Notes: generated by a model not told the origin, from the letters alone. A stretch of 64,000 nt of DNA from Micromonospora echinofusca (GCF_900091445.1 NZ_LT607733.1:4801001-4865000), one strand, 5' to 3'. Counted from the first letter of the stretch, positions 1-9,409 are shown. A program made the numbers and translations.

Positions 1-18
1 GGCGGCGCCTGCGGGCAG

Positions 19-24
19 TAGGCT
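19..24 (+). promoter_or_regulatory. Leaderless-type -10 element (TAGGCT)
   Basis: TAGGCT lies 8 bp before the ATG at 33, so transcription would begin at or next to the start codon. No Shine-Dalgarno sequence is visible. The -35 region would lie outside the window. The same arrangement recurs at several genes here. Confidence 0.45.
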
Positions 25-32
25 CCCCCGGC

Positions 33-1628
33 ATGGGTGACGAGCTACCGACCCGGGCCGACGTGGTGATCGTCGGCGCCGGGCACAACGGTCTGGTGTC
101 CGCGATCCTGCTCGCCCGCGCCGGGCTCGACGTGCTGGTGCTGGAGGCGGCCGACGTCATCGGCGGGGCCACCCGCACCGAGGCGCCGTTCCCCCGGGTG
201 CCGGGGCTACGCCACTCCACCGGGTCGTATCTGCTCGGGCTGATGCCGCCGGAGCTGCTCGCCACGCTGGACGTGCGCATCCCCGTGCTGCGCCGCGACC
301 CGCACTACTTCCTGCCCACCCCCGGTGGCCCCGGCTCGCCCTACCTGCTCTTCGGCAGCGACACGGCGGCCACCCGGGCGCAGCTCGCCGAGTTCTTCTC
401 CCCCGCCGACGTGGCCGCCGACGACGCCCTCCAGGCCGAGCTGGCCGCGCTGCGCGACGACCTCGCCCCCGCCTGGCTGGCCGAGCCGCTGCCCGTCGAG
501 GAGACCGCCGAGCGGTACGTCCGGCCGGCGCTGCGGCAGGTCTTCGTCGACCTCGTCCGCGGCTCGGTCGCCGCGCACCTGGCCCGCTTCGACTTCCGCT
601 CCGAGCTGCTCGTCAGCATGTACGCGGTCACCGACGGCCTCTCCGGGCTCAACGCCGGCCCCGACGACCCGGGCACGGGGCACAACTTCCTCGTCCACAA
701 CATGTGCCGGCTGCCCGGCTCCGACGGCACGTGGATGATCGCCGAGGGCGGGATGGGCACCGTGTCGCGTACCTTCGCCGACGCCGCCCGCGCCGCCGGC
801 GCGACGATCCGCACCGGCACGCCGGTCAGCGCGATCGCCCTGGACGGCGGCGCGGCCAGTGGGGTCGTCCTCGCCGACGGGCGGGAGGTCGCCGCGCGGG
901 TGGTGCTCGGCGCCTGCGACCCGTACCGGCTGATGGACCTGCTGCCCGACGGCGCGCTCCCGGCGCCGCTGGCCGAGCGGATGACGGCGGTCCGCCGCCC
1001 CGGCACCACCCTCAAGCTCAACCTGGCGCTGACCGGCCTGCCCCGGTTCTCCTGCCTGCCCGAGGGCGCGCCCAGCCCGTTCGGCTCGACGATCCACCTG
1101 CTGCCCGGCTCGGACTCGCTGACCGGCGGGGGCGGGGAGTCGCCGATGACGGCGCTGCGCGCCATGTGGGCGGACGTGCAGGCGGGGCGGCTGCCCGACG
1201 AGCCGACCATCGAGTGGTACCTGCACACCACCGTCGACGAGTCGCTGTCCGACGGCCGGGGGCACCACTCGTCGGCGCTCTTCGTGCAGTCGGTGCCGTA
1301 CGCGCTGGCCGACACCACCTGGGACGAGGCGCTGCCCGGCTACGTCGACCGGCTGGTCGGCATCTGCGAGCGGTACGCCCCCGGCACGGGTGACCTGATC
1401 GCCGACGCGGTGCCGCTGCCGCCGCCCGGCATCGAGGCGCACTTCGGCATCACCGGCGGGCACATCCACCACGTCGACAACACCGTCTCGTTCACCGACC
1501 GGATGCCGTACGCCACCGGCGTCGACGGCGTCTACGCGGGCAGCGCCGGCTGCCACCCGGCCGGCAGCGTCATCGGCGCCGCCGGCCACAACGCCGCCCG
1601 CCGCATCCTCACCGACCTGGCCCGCTGA
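33..1628 (+). CDS. Phytoene-desaturase-like FAD/NAD(P)-dependent oxidoreductase
   Basis: A 531-residue flavoprotein of the carotenoid desaturase / retinol saturase / PYROXD2 superfamily. It opens with a dinucleotide-binding fold at residues about 11-31 (VVIVGAGHNGLVSAILLARA, including GxGxxG) followed by an acidic residue in VLEA. Near the C-terminus GVYAGSAGCHPAGSVIGAAG is the second FAD-contacting motif typical of the family. Length fits the family (about 500-530). The start at 33 is supported by the TAGGCT element 8 bp upstream. No carotenoid cluster genes (crtB, crtE, lycopene cyclase) follow, so a carotenoid role cannot be inferred and the substrate is unknown. It converges on the MBL-Rieske gene with 12 bp between stop codons. 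Cytoplasmic or membrane-associated; no signal peptide. Confidence 0.85.
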   Translation: MGDELPTRADVVIVGAGHNGLVSAILLARAGLDVLVLEAADVIGGATRTEAPFPRVPGLRHSTGSYLLGLMPPELLATLDVRIPVLRRDPHYFLPTPGGPGSPYLLFGSDTAATRAQLAEFFSPADVAADDALQAELAALRDDLAPAWLAEPLPVEETAERYVRPALRQVFVDLVRGSVAAHLARFDFRSELLVSMYAVTDGLSGLNAGPDDPGTGHNFLVHNMCRLPGSDGTWMIAEGGMGTVSRTFADAARAAGATIRTGTPVSAIALDGGAASGVVLADGREVAARVVLGACDPYRLMDLLPDGALPAPLAERMTAVRRPGTTLKLNLALTGLPRFSCLPEGAPSPFGSTIHLLPGSDSLTGGGGESPMTALRAMWADVQAGRLPDEPTIEWYLHTTVDESLSDGRGHHSSALFVQSVPYALADTTWDEALPGYVDRLVGICERYAPGTGDLIADAVPLPPPGIEAHFGITGGHIHHVDNTVSFTDRMPYATGVDGVYAGSAGCHPAGSVIGAAGHNAARRILTDLAR

Positions 1629-1640
1629 CCCGCTTCGGAG

Positions 1641-3230
1641 CTAGCTGAGGACCTCGCCGGCGGGGGCGGGGGTTTCGGCGTCGACGCGGTGGGCGCGGAC
1701 CTTGTGCCCGACGCTGGTCAGGCAGCGGCCGCTGGGCAGGTCGAACCGCCAGCCGTGCAGCTGGCAGGTGAGCTGGTCGCCGTCGACGATGCCGAACCGG
1801 GTCAGGTCGGCCTTCAGGTGCGGGCAGCGCCGCTGCACCACCCAGTCGCCGAGGGTGATGTCCTCGGCGTCGCTGGAGCGCTCGTGCTCGTCGTACCAGC
1901 CCTCGGCGTACTGGAGGCGCTCGGTGGAGAGGCACTTGAAGAACGCGTAGACGAACTCGTTGTACTGGCCGATCCGGGCCGCCGAGAAGCGGCAGGAGAG
2001 GAAGAGCGAGTTGACCCAGTCCACCTCGCCGATGTGCAGCAGGTGCTCGATCAGCGCCCGCTCCGTACGGAACCGGTAGCGGACCTTCTCGTCGGCGTAC
2101 GGGCGGACCTGCTTGCCGGGGAAGTCCACCACGATGGATTCGACGGTCTCCCCGCCCGAGCTGTCGGTGCCCACCAGGTCGAAGCGGACCGGGCCGCCGA
2201 CCCCCTTGGCCAGGTAGATCGACTCGTCCAGCAGCGGCTCGATCCGGCGCTGCATCTCCTTGAGCACGTCCACCTCGGGGTGGCGCCAGGACGCCTTCTC
2301 CGCCTCGATGACCGGCCGCTTGCGCTCGCGCATCTCCTCCAGGTGGGCGACCTTGTTCGCGAAGAACTCCTCCACCGGCACCGGGTGACTGGTCTCGCAG
2401 CTCTCGGTGGTGATCTCCGCGACGCTGCCCGGGAGCAGCACGACGCCGTTGGTGCCGCCGACCTTGGCGTACTCGCTCAGGAAGACCGACTGGTCGGGGA
2501 AGATGTTGCCCTCGTCGCCGTGGATGTCGTTGAACTGCCACAGCTCGTCGTCGAGGAAGCACGGCGGGCCGGCGATCGGGAAGACGTGGTCGGCCTTCAG
2601 GTCGTCGATGTAGCGCCAGGTGCGGTCGAACTGCCGGTCCCGCTTCTGCTTGCCGAACGCCGTCTTCGCCGCCTGCGGCAGCTCGTAGACCATCGGGTAC
2701 CAGATCGCGCCGGAGAACTGGAGCATGTGCGCGTGCACGTGCCCCAGCTCGGCGAAGACACCCAGGTCGGTGGGGCGGGCGTCGTTCTGGTTGAGCAGCC
2801 GGACGCCGTCGTACTCCACCCAGAGCGAGGAGTCGCCGATCGGGCCGTCGGTCGGGCTGGTCAGCGCCTGAATCATGATCTTCAGGCCGCCGTCCAGCTC
2901 CACGACCTGCTCGTTCGGCGCCTTGAGGAACTTGGTGAAGCCCAACTCCCGCAGCTCGTCCTCCATCTCGGAGGTGGGGAACGCGGGCAGCAGCACGGTG
3001 GCGTCCTTCGACACGAAGCGCTTCAGGTGCGCCGCGTCGAAGTGGTCCCGGTGCAGGTGGGAGACGTAGAGGTAGTCGACGTCGCCGAGGGCCTCCCAGT
3101 CGAGCAGCGAGTTGTCCGGAAACGGAAACCAGGAGGCGAAGTAGGCCGGATTGACCCACGGGTCGCACAGGATGCTGCCCGCGGCCGTGTCGATCCGCAT
3201 GCTGGCGTGTCCCGTACCGGTCACTCGCAC
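1641..3230 (-). CDS. Metallo-beta-lactamase fold / Rieske [2Fe-2S] fusion protein
   Basis: A 529-residue two-domain protein. The N-terminal domain is MBL-fold, with the metal motif SHLHRDHFD (H58, H60, D62, H63). The C-terminus carries a Rieske centre: CPH (C469, H471) and CQLH (C489, H492), 17 residues apart, which is canonical spacing. All cluster ligands are present, so it should bind a [2Fe-2S] cluster plus one or two metal ions. The same two folds occur in CMP-N-acetylneuraminate hydroxylase, but there the Rieske domain is N-terminal, so this is a different architecture. A monooxygenase or hydrolase acting on an unknown substrate is inference. GTG start with GAGGGGG 8 bp upstream. No signal peptide. 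Confidence 0.8.
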   Translation of the reverse strand: MRVTGTGHASMRIDTAAGSILCDPWVNPAYFASWFPFPDNSLLDWEALGDVDYLYVSHLHRDHFDAAHLKRFVSKDATVLLPAFPTSEMEDELRELGFTKFLKAPNEQVVELDGGLKIMIQALTSPTDGPIGDSSLWVEYDGVRLLNQNDARPTDLGVFAELGHVHAHMLQFSGAIWYPMVYELPQAAKTAFGKQKRDRQFDRTWRYIDDLKADHVFPIAGPPCFLDDELWQFNDIHGDEGNIFPDQSVFLSEYAKVGGTNGVVLLPGSVAEITTESCETSHPVPVEEFFANKVAHLEEMRERKRPVIEAEKASWRHPEVDVLKEMQRRIEPLLDESIYLAKGVGGPVRFDLVGTDSSGGETVESIVVDFPGKQVRPYADEKVRYRFRTERALIEHLLHIGEVDWVNSLFLSCRFSAARIGQYNEFVYAFFKCLSTERLQYAEGWYDEHERSSDAEDITLGDWVVQRRCPHLKADLTRFGIVDGDQLTCQLHGWRFDLPSGRCLTSVGHKVRAHRVDAETPAPAGEVLS

Positions 3231-3501
3231 CGCAGTTCCCCCTCAAAACGACAAACAAGGTGTACGCCAGAAACGCTACCGGAGGGAGTCTGGCCACCCA
3301 CCCGCGACGCCGGTAGTGCCGATGCGCCCGGGTGACGTCGGGACCTTGGTCCCCCGCCCGCCACCCTCGTACGCCCTCCGGCTGACGCCCGTCTCGACCG
3401 GGCGGATCGTGCGGTCCGCCCCATCGGTCGGACCCAGCGCCGGGCCCGGCACGGGGCGTGCCAGACTAACCGGAGATCCGATCGCGAGGGAAGGACCGAC
3501 A

Positions 3502-3723
3502 GTGGCAGGAAGCGAGCCGGTAACGTCGCCAGACCAGCACAAGCCCGGGCACCGCAAGTCCGGGCGGATCGGTGCGGTGGTCTCCGCGCTGGCCCTGTTG
3601 GCGATGCTCTGCGGCAACCACGAGGGCATGGTCGAGAACATCTGGCTGATCGGCCTGGCCGTGCTGCTGCTGGTCATCGTCATCGGCGACGCCGTGCTGC
3701 GGCGCAACGGCCTGCGGTCCTGA
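3502..3723 (+). CDS. DUF2631 small membrane protein
   Basis: A 73-residue protein starting at a GTG with GGAAGG a few bases upstream; upstream in-frame codons look non-coding. A hydrophilic N-terminus of about 24 residues precedes two hydrophobic segments (IGAVVSALALLAMLCG and IWLIGLAVLLLVIVIGDAVL) and a short basic tail. A short loop, NHEGMVEN, joins the helices. This matches the actinobacterial DUF2631 family, whose function is unknown. Divergent from the MBL-Rieske gene. Confidence 0.8.
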   Translation: MAGSEPVTSPDQHKPGHRKSGRIGAVVSALALLAMLCGNHEGMVENIWLIGLAVLLLVIVIGDAVLRRNGLRS

Positions 3724-3777
3724 CGCACCCGCGCCAGCCGGCGTCGCACCGGTCCGCGCGCCGGAGACCACACGCAC

Positions 3778-3810
3778 GAGGGCCCGCCCCCGATCGGGGA
3801 GCGGGCCCTC
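3778..3810. terminator. Hairpin terminator between convergent genes
   Basis: GAGGGCCCGC at 3778-3787 pairs perfectly with GCGGGCCCTC at 3801-3810, and an inner C/G stem extends it. There is no T-tract, which is common in high-GC actinobacteria. It lies after both the DUF2631 gene (+) and the DivIVA-like gene (-), so it can serve both. Confidence 0.7.
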
Positions 3811-3822
3811 GCCGTACGCGGA

Positions 3823-5076
3823 TCAGCGCCCGAACAGGATGTCCTGCACGTCCTTGAGCGCGGCGTCGACCTCGGCCTCGAAGTAGCCGCCCGGCACCAG
3901 CGGGAAGCGCAGCGTGTCCAGCTCCTTCGGGTTCACGGGCATCGCGTTGCGGCCCTGCATGCCCCCCAGCAACGTGTCGAAGAACCGGTCGACCTGGTCC
4001 GGGTCGTAGCCGCTGCCGAACCGGCGCACCTGGAAGCTGCGACGGATCTGGTCGACGCGGTAGAGGTCGCTGCCGGGCGGGCCAGCCATCGGCGGACCGA
4101 CCATCGGCGGCGGGCCACCGACCGGGGGGCCGCCGACCGGAGGGCCACCCACGGGCGGGCCGGCGTTCGGCGGGCCACCGAAGCCCGGCTGCGGGGGCGG
4201 GCCGGCCGGGCCGCGGTCCCGCAGGTCGCGCAGGTCGCGTTCCGGCATACGGATCTCGGCGGTCATGTCGGCGCGAGCGCGCCGGCCGGCCTCGAACCCG
4301 TCGAAACGCGGCTCGTCGCCGTAGCCACCGGGACCATCGCCGTAGTTGCCGGGACGGTCGCCGTAGCCGCCACCCGGACCGTCGCCGTAACCACCACCCG
4401 GACGGTCGCCGTAGCCGCCGCCGGGGCCGTCGCCGTAGCCGCCACCCGGACGGTCGCCGTAGCCGCCACCCGGGCCGTCGCCGTAGCCGGTGGGGCCGGC
4501 GGGAAGGCCGCGCGGCGGCGGGCCGCCCTGGCCCATCGGGCCGCCCGGTCCCATCGGGCCGGGGCCGCCCGGGCCGCGCGGCGGCTCGTAGCCGCCGCGG
4601 GGCCCGTCGTATCCGCCGGCGAAGGCGCCGGTGGGCTCGTCGTAGCGGCCGTAGCGGTCGGCGGGCGGCCCGGCCTGCGCGGGCATCGCCCGGGGCGGCA
4701 TCGGCTGCGGGACCGGCGACATGCCGCGATCGTCACGCGCCGGCGGCCCCATCCGGTCCGGCGGGCCCAGGCGGTCGGGCGGGCCCAGGCGGTCTGCGTC
4801 CCGGGGGTCGCCGCCGCGTCCGCCGACGCCGCCGCGCTCCTCCAGCTCGGCCAACTGCCGCTCGACCCGGTCGAGGTGCAGGTCGACCTGCCACTCGTCG
4901 TAGCCGTTGAAGCGGACCCGGAAGACGACGTCGTGGACCTCTTGGGAGGCGACGGGCGCACCCACGGGCCGGCCGTCGAGCGTCGCCTCGACCCGGTCCA
5001 GGAAGGCATCGACCTCGTCGACCTTGTATCCCCGGCGGAGCGCCTTACGCCGGAAACGCTGACCCTGACTCGCCAC
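3823..5076 (-). CDS. DivIVA-domain protein with Gly/Pro/Tyr repeat linker
   Basis: A 417-residue protein with a DivIVA-like motif at each end. The N-terminal one (residues about 5-75) contains RRGYKVDEVDAFLDRVE and then FNGYDEWQVDLHLDRVERQ. The C-terminal one (about 355-390) contains RRFGSGYDPDQVDRFFDTLL. The middle 250 residues are low-complexity: GGGYGDRP/GGGYGDGP octapeptides and tandem GPPVG units, predicted disordered. DivIVA-type motifs recognise curved membrane and help organise polar growth or division. This layout, without the long coiled coil of Wag31, suggests an adaptor or condensate-forming protein, which is inference. GTG start with AGGAG 7 bp before it. It lies 31 bp after rlmN and is probably co-transcribed with it. 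Confidence 0.75.
   Translation of the reverse strand: MASQGQRFRRKALRRGYKVDEVDAFLDRVEATLDGRPVGAPVASQEVHDVVFRVRFNGYDEWQVDLHLDRVERQLAELEERGGVGGRGGDPRDADRLGPPDRLGPPDRMGPPARDDRGMSPVPQPMPPRAMPAQAGPPADRYGRYDEPTGAFAGGYDGPRGGYEPPRGPGGPGPMGPGGPMGQGGPPPRGLPAGPTGYGDGPGGGYGDRPGGGYGDGPGGGYGDRPGGGYGDGPGGGYGDRPGNYGDGPGGYGDEPRFDGFEAGRRARADMTAEIRMPERDLRDLRDRGPAGPPPQPGFGGPPNAGPPVGGPPVGGPPVGGPPPMVGPPMAGPPGSDLYRVDQIRRSFQVRRFGSGYDPDQVDRFFDTLLGGMQGRNAMPVNPKELDTLRFPLVPGGYFEAEVDAALKDVQDILFGR
4315..4490 (-). repeat. 24-bp tandem coding repeat (GGGYGDxP)
   Basis: About seven imperfect 24-bp units within the DivIVA-domain gene encode alternating GGGYGDRP and GGGYGDGP octapeptides. The reading frame is kept throughout, so this is a protein repeat and not a CRISPR or intergenic repeat. 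Confidence 0.85.
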
Positions 5077-5107
5077 TATGTCTCCTGGTCTCGTTCGCTA
5101 CGCCCGG

Positions 5108-6253
5108 TCACGCCTTCTCCCCGGCCCGGTCGGTGTCCATGTCCTCGGCGGCGGCGAGCTGCCCACACGCTCCGTCGATCTCGCGACCCCGGGTGTCCCG
5201 TACCGTCGTCGACACCCCGGCCTCCCGCAACCGCCGGACGAACTCGCGCTCGACCGGCTTCGGGCTGGCGTCCCAACGGCTGCCCGGAGTCGGGTTCAGG
5301 GGGATGAGGTTCACGTGGGTCAGCTTCCCGGCCAGCAGCCGCCCGAGCAGATCGGCTCTCCACGGCTGGTCGTTCACGTCTCTGATCATCGCGTACTCGA
5401 TCGACACGCGACGCCCCGTGCGGTCCGCGTAGTCCCAGGCCGCATCCAGCACCTCGGACACCTTCCAGCGCTGGTTGACCGGCACGAGTTCGTCGCGCAG
5501 CTCATCATCGGGGGCGTGCAGCGACAGCGCAAGGGTCACCGAGAGGTCTTCGCTGGCCAGTCGGCGGATGGCCGGGACCAGCCCGACCGTGGAGACCGTG
5601 ATGTGGCGCTGCGACAGCCCGAGCCCCTCGGGCGCCGGGGCGACCAGCCGACGGATCGCCGCGACCACCCGGGAGTAGTTGGCCAGCGGCTCGCCCATGC
5701 CCATGAAGACCACGTGCGACAGGCGCGGCGGCGAACCTGCCACCGCTCCGGAGGCGGCCACCCCAGCCAGGTAGACCGCCTGGTCGACGATCTCGGCGGT
5801 GGAGAGGTTGCGGGTGAGCCCCGCCTGGCCCGTCGCGCAGAACGGACAAGCCATGCCGCAGCCGGCCTGGCTGGAGATGCAGACGGTGACGCGGTCCGGG
5901 TAGCCCATCAGCACGCTCTCCACCAGCGAGCCGTCGTGCAGCCGCCAGAGCGCCTTGCGGGTCGCGCCGTCGTCGCACGCCAGCTCCCGGACCGGGGTGA
6001 GCAGCCGGGGCAGCAGCTGGTCGGCGAGCTTCTCGCGGGTGGCGGCCGGCAGGTCGGTCATCTGCCCCGGATCGCGCACCAGGCGACCGAAGTAGTGGGT
6101 GGAGACCTGCTTGGCGCGGAACGCCGGCTCCCCCAGCTCGGCGACCAGGGCCCGGCGGCCGGCGAGGTCGAGATCGGCGAGGTGACGGGGAGGCATCGCG
6201 GGCCGCCGCCCGGGGGCGTCGGGGTCTGCGGGGATCAGGGGCAGGCTCGTCAT
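5108..6253 (-). CDS. rlmN: Dual-specificity RNA methyltransferase RlmN
   Basis: A 381-residue radical-SAM enzyme that methylates C2 of A2503 in 23S rRNA and, in studied homologues, A37 of some tRNAs. The cluster motif CxxxCxxC is present as CGMACPFC (C132, C136, C139). A conserved cysteine in EIDGACGQL near the C-terminus fits the catalytic/resolving position of the family. Other family motifs include [12 protein letters not shown] and [11 protein letters not shown]. Length matches the family. ATG start, with a weak CAGACT -10-like hexamer 9 bp upstream, so the transcript could be nearly leaderless. The divIVA-like gene follows 31 bp downstream. Confidence 0.95.
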   Translation of the reverse strand: MTSLPLIPADPDAPGRRPAMPPRHLADLDLAGRRALVAELGEPAFRAKQVSTHYFGRLVRDPGQMTDLPAATREKLADQLLPRLLTPVRELACDDGATRKALWRLHDGSLVESVLMGYPDRVTVCISSQAGCGMACPFCATGQAGLTRNLSTAEIVDQAVYLAGVAASGAVAGSPPRLSHVVFMGMGEPLANYSRVVAAIRRLVAPAPEGLGLSQRHITVSTVGLVPAIRRLASEDLSVTLALSLHAPDDELRDELVPVNQRWKVSEVLDAAWDYADRTGRRVSIEYAMIRDVNDQPWRADLLGRLLAGKLTHVNLIPLNPTPGSRWDASPKPVEREFVRRLREAGVSTTVRDTRGREIDGACGQLAAAEDMDTDRAGEKA

Positions 6254-6357
6254 GGCCCGTCCAGTCTGTCACGCCGGACTGTCGACACACCTGTCCGGAG
6301 GTGGCGAATCGCCCTCCGCCGCCCGGGCGGGACCGCTGACGACGGGTGATTCACGCC

Positions 6358-7554
6358 TCACTCCAGCACCGGGACGAAGACTGCCAGGAGCAGGTACGCG
6401 GTCGGCAACGCGAAGAGGATCGAGTCCAACCGGTCCATCAGGCCGCCGTGGCCCGGGAGCAGGTTGCTCATGTCCTTGACCCCGAGATCACGCTTGATCA
6501 TGGATTCGGCGAGGTCGCCGAGGACGGCGGCGCCGGAGACCGCCAGCCCGAAGAGCGCGCCCCACCACGGGGCCACGTCGAGCAGCAGCCAGAGCAGCAG
6601 GGCGCTGCCCAGCGCCGCGGCGGTGACCGAGCCGGCGAAGCCCTCCCAGGACTTCTTCGGGCTCACCGAGGGGGCCATCGGATGCTTGCCGAAGTTGACG
6701 CCGGCCGCGTACCCGCCGGTGTCGGAGAGGACCACCGCGGCCAGCGTCACCAGCACCCGCAGATGCCCGTCCTCGGGCGCCGCCGCCAGCAGCGCGGCGA
6801 ACCCGCCGAGGAACGGCACGTACACGGCGATGAGGGTGGCGGCGGTCAGGTCCCGCTGGAAGCCGCCCGGCCCGTCGCCGAGTCGCCAGACCATGGTGCC
6901 CAGCACGGTCACCAGCAGGCCGAGGCTCAGCGCGTCGGGACCGGAGAACCAGGCCAGCCCGACGGTGAGCACCCCGCCGGCGATCAGCGGCACCAGCGGC
7001 GGGTGCGCGCCGCTGCGGCGTACCGCCCGGGCCATCTCCCAGATGCCGACGCCGACCGCCGCGGCCACCACCACCAGGAAGACGGGCGGATAGAAGAAGA
7101 GCGGCACCACGACCAGGGCAGCGAGGGCCACGCCGACGGCGATGGCCGCCGGCAGGTTGCGTCCGGCCCGGCTCGGGGCGGACTGCTGGGTCGGTGGCCG
7201 GTCGAGACCGGCCCGGCGCCGGCCGCGCTGCCGGCGGCCCGGGGGCGGCGCGGGGATCGGCTCCGGCTCGACGTCGCGGACCGGCTCTAGCTGGGTGGTC
7301 GGGTAGTCGGAGTCGTCGGGGTCGCGATGGCCGTTCGACGTGGCCGCGTCACCGCCCGCCGGCATCCCGGCCTGCGGGCGGGGGCGGGCCGGCGCCTCGG
7401 CGTACGCGTCGGGGAGGACGGCGGGACCGCGGTGCCACTGGCCCGGCTCGATCTCGGGCTCCGGCCAGGGAAGGGCGGGCGCCGGTGCGGGGGTGTCGGG
7501 ACGGTCCCAGCCGCGGGGCTCGGCGCTACCGTGGGGCTCGAGGTGGGACATCAC
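6358..7554 (-). CDS. cdsA: Phosphatidate cytidylyltransferase
   Basis: A 398-residue integral membrane enzyme making CDP-diacylglycerol from phosphatidic acid and CTP, the branch point of phospholipid synthesis. The first 150 or so residues are a Pro/Arg-rich cytoplasmic extension ending in a basic stretch. About eight hydrophobic segments follow (for example AIAVGVALAALVVVPLFFYP). The family signature is clear: SPKKSWEGFAGS, then the acidic motif DLAESMIKRDLGVKDMSNLL and GGLMDRLDS. Two ATG codons stand at the start; the first is used here. It is separated from frr by 290 bp containing a terminator, so it probably has its own promoter. Confidence 0.93.
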   Translation of the reverse strand: MMSHLEPHGSAEPRGWDRPDTPAPAPALPWPEPEIEPGQWHRGPAVLPDAYAEAPARPRPQAGMPAGGDAATSNGHRDPDDSDYPTTQLEPVRDVEPEPIPAPPPGRRQRGRRRAGLDRPPTQQSAPSRAGRNLPAAIAVGVALAALVVVPLFFYPPVFLVVVAAAVGVGIWEMARAVRRSGAHPPLVPLIAGGVLTVGLAWFSGPDALSLGLLVTVLGTMVWRLGDGPGGFQRDLTAATLIAVYVPFLGGFAALLAAAPEDGHLRVLVTLAAVVLSDTGGYAAGVNFGKHPMAPSVSPKKSWEGFAGSVTAAALGSALLLWLLLDVAPWWGALFGLAVSGAAVLGDLAESMIKRDLGVKDMSNLLPGHGGLMDRLDSILFALPTAYLLLAVFVPVLE

Positions 7555-7760
7555 GCACCGAGCGGGACCGGTACGAGATCCACCGACTGACGCACAACCA
7601 CAACCATTCCCCTACCCGCGCGACTGTTCCGTCCGGTTGACCCGCCCGACGGCCGGCCGATCCCCACCGTTCACCGCAGGGTGGCCGGGAATCCTGCCGA
7701 GCCTACTGCACCCACCGATTCCTCACGTCGGACCGGGCCCGTGACGGCCCTCGGACGTCG

Positions 7761-7809
7761 GTGGCACCGGGCCCCGCCGCCCGAGCGGACGGCGGAGCGC
7801 CGGTGCCAC
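7761..7809 (-). terminator. Hairpin terminator after frr
   Basis: GTGGCACCGG at 7761-7770 pairs perfectly with CCGGTGCCAC at 7800-7809, and an inner CCGCCG/CGGCGG stem extends the structure. It begins 36 bases after the frr stop codon. No T-tract. Confidence 0.6.
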
Positions 7810-7844
7810 GATGCCGTCGTCGGCGGCGGAGGCCGGCGTACGAC

Positions 7845-8402
7845 TCACACCTCGAGGAGTTCGTTCTCCTTGTGCTTGACCAGGTCGTCGACGGCGGCGA
7901 CGAAGCGCTGGGTCAGGTCGTCGAGTTCCTTCTCGGCGCGGCGGCCGTCGTCCTCGCCGACCTCGCCGTCCTTGACGAGCCGGTCCAGCTCCTCCTTGCC
8001 CTTGCGGCGGATGTTGCGGATGGCCACCTTGGCCTCCTCACCCTTGTGCCGGGCGACCTTGATCATTTCTCGGCGGCGCTCCTCGGTCATCTGCGGGAGC
8101 AGGATGCGGAGCTGGTTGCCCTCGTTGTTCGGGTTGGCGCCGAGGTCGGAGTCGCGGATCGCCTTCTCCATGGCGTTGATCTGCGAGTTGTCGTACGGCT
8201 TGATGATCACCATGCGCGGCTCGGGGACCCCGATGGACGCCATCTGGGGCAGCGGCGTAGGGCTGCCGTAGTAGTCGATGATGATCTTGGAGAACATGGC
8301 GGCGTTGGCGCGACCGGTACGGATCGCGCCGAACTCCTCCTTGGCGTGCTCGATGGCACGCTCCATCTTCTCCTCGGCCTCGAGGAGGGTGTCGTCGATC
8401 AC
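7845..8402 (-). CDS. frr: Ribosome recycling factor
   Basis: A 185-residue protein that, with EF-G, splits the post-termination ribosome. It has the full family length and the long three-helix bundle: helix 1 ([18 protein letters not shown]) runs into [20 protein letters not shown]. Conserved motifs include [15 protein letters not shown] and the C-terminal helices around [23 protein letters not shown] start with GAGGAG upstream. It follows pyrH by 79 bp in the classic tsf-pyrH-frr order. Confidence 0.97.
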   Translation of the reverse strand: MIDDTLLEAEEKMERAIEHAKEEFGAIRTGRANAAMFSKIIIDYYGSPTPLPQMASIGVPEPRMVIIKPYDNSQINAMEKAIRDSDLGANPNNEGNQLRILLPQMTEERRREMIKVARHKGEEAKVAIRNIRRKGKEELDRLVKDGEVGEDDGRRAEKELDDLTQRFVAAVDDLVKHKENELLEV

Positions 8403-8481
8403 CGGTCTCCTCGCCTCCTTCTGTGCTCGTCGTGGGCTTGTCGTGTCGGAGGGACCGCTGAGGTCGGGGTCACGCGACCGC

Positions 8482-9249
8482 TCAGGCGGTGATCAGGGTG
8501 CCGATCTTGTCGCCACCCACGGCCCGGATGATGGTGTCGTCGCCCTGCGCGCCGAAGACCAGCATCGGCAGGCCGTTCTCCATGCACAGGCTGAACGCGG
8601 CGGCGTCGGCCACCCGCAGGTTACGCCGCAGCACCTCGGAGAAGGTGATCGAGTCGAACTTGCTGGCGGTCGGGTCGATCCGCGGGTCGGCGGTGTAGAC
8701 GCCGTCCACGCCGTTCTTGCTCATCAGCACCACGTCGGCGCGGATCTCCAGCGCCCGCTGGGCGGCCACCGTGTCGGTGGAGAAGTACGGCATGCCGGCG
8801 CCCGCGCCGAAGATCACCACGCGGCCCTTCTCCAGGTGCCGGATGGCGCGCAGCGGGATGTACGGCTCGGCGACCTGGGCCATCGTGATCGCGCTCTGCA
8901 CGCGCGTCTCGATGCCCTCCTTCTCGAGGAAGTCCTGCAGGGCGAGGCAGTTCATCACGGTGCCGAGCATGCCCATGTAGTCGGCCCGGGCCCGGTCCAT
9001 GCCGCGCTTCTGCAGCTCGGCACCCCGGAAGAAGTTGCCGCCGCCGACCACCACCGACACCTGCACGCCGCGGCGGACCACGGTGGCGATCTGCCGGGCG
9101 ATGGCCTGCACGACGTCCGGGTCCACCCCGATCGCGCCCCCGCCGAACACCTCACCGGAGAGCTTCAGCACCACCCGGCGGGCCCGGCCGGGAGGTGGCG
9201 CCGTCGGATCGTCCGCCGCCAGACTCCGGTCACTCACAACCTGCGTCAT
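8482..9249 (-). CDS. pyrH: Uridylate kinase
   Basis: Bacterial UMP kinase of the amino-acid-kinase fold (255 residues from this start), making UDP from UMP with ATP for pyrimidine nucleotide supply. Motifs: [12 protein letters not shown] near the N-terminus, [11 protein letters not shown] for phosphate binding, then [17 protein letters not shown] and [21 protein letters not shown] chose the ATG at 9249 because GGGGAAGGG lies just upstream; an in-frame ATG at 9273 would add eight residues. The long tsf-pyrH hairpin stands upstream, so readthrough or a separate promoter supplies this gene and frr. Confidence 0.95.
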   Translation of the reverse strand: MTQVVSDRSLAADDPTAPPPGRARRVVLKLSGEVFGGGAIGVDPDVVQAIARQIATVVRRGVQVSVVVGGGNFFRGAELQKRGMDRARADYMGMLGTVMNCLALQDFLEKEGIETRVQSAITMAQVAEPYIPLRAIRHLEKGRVVIFGAGAGMPYFSTDTVAAQRALEIRADVVLMSKNGVDGVYTADPRIDPTASKFDSITFSEVLRRNLRVADAAAFSLCMENGLPMLVFGAQGDDTIIRAVGGDKIGTLITA

Positions 9250-9320
9250 CCGCCCGCCCTTCCCCATGCGCACGTCCCGTACGCCCCGTAACCGCGAAAC
9301 TGCCGTAGCCGACCCTATGT

Positions 9321-9368
9321 GACGAGGAGGCCGCGGTGCCTGTCACGTACACCGGCGGCCTCCTCGTC
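9321..9368 (-). terminator. Hairpin terminator between tsf and pyrH
   Basis: GACGAGGAGGCCGC at 9321-9334 pairs perfectly over 14 bp with GCGGCCTCCTCGTC at 9355-9368, and a GGTG/CACC pairing inside shortens the loop. It begins 42 bases after the tsf stop. It probably ends most rpsB-tsf transcripts and sets the ribosomal genes apart from pyrH-frr. Confidence 0.75.
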
Positions 9369-9409
9369 GACGTTCCCCTGCCCGCGGCGCGCGAAGCGCC
9401 CGGGGCGGC

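Noticed and set aside
4315..4490. Regular 24-bp repeats resembling a CRISPR-like array
   Set aside because: No spacers of unique sequence, and every unit keeps the reading frame of the DivIVA-domain protein.
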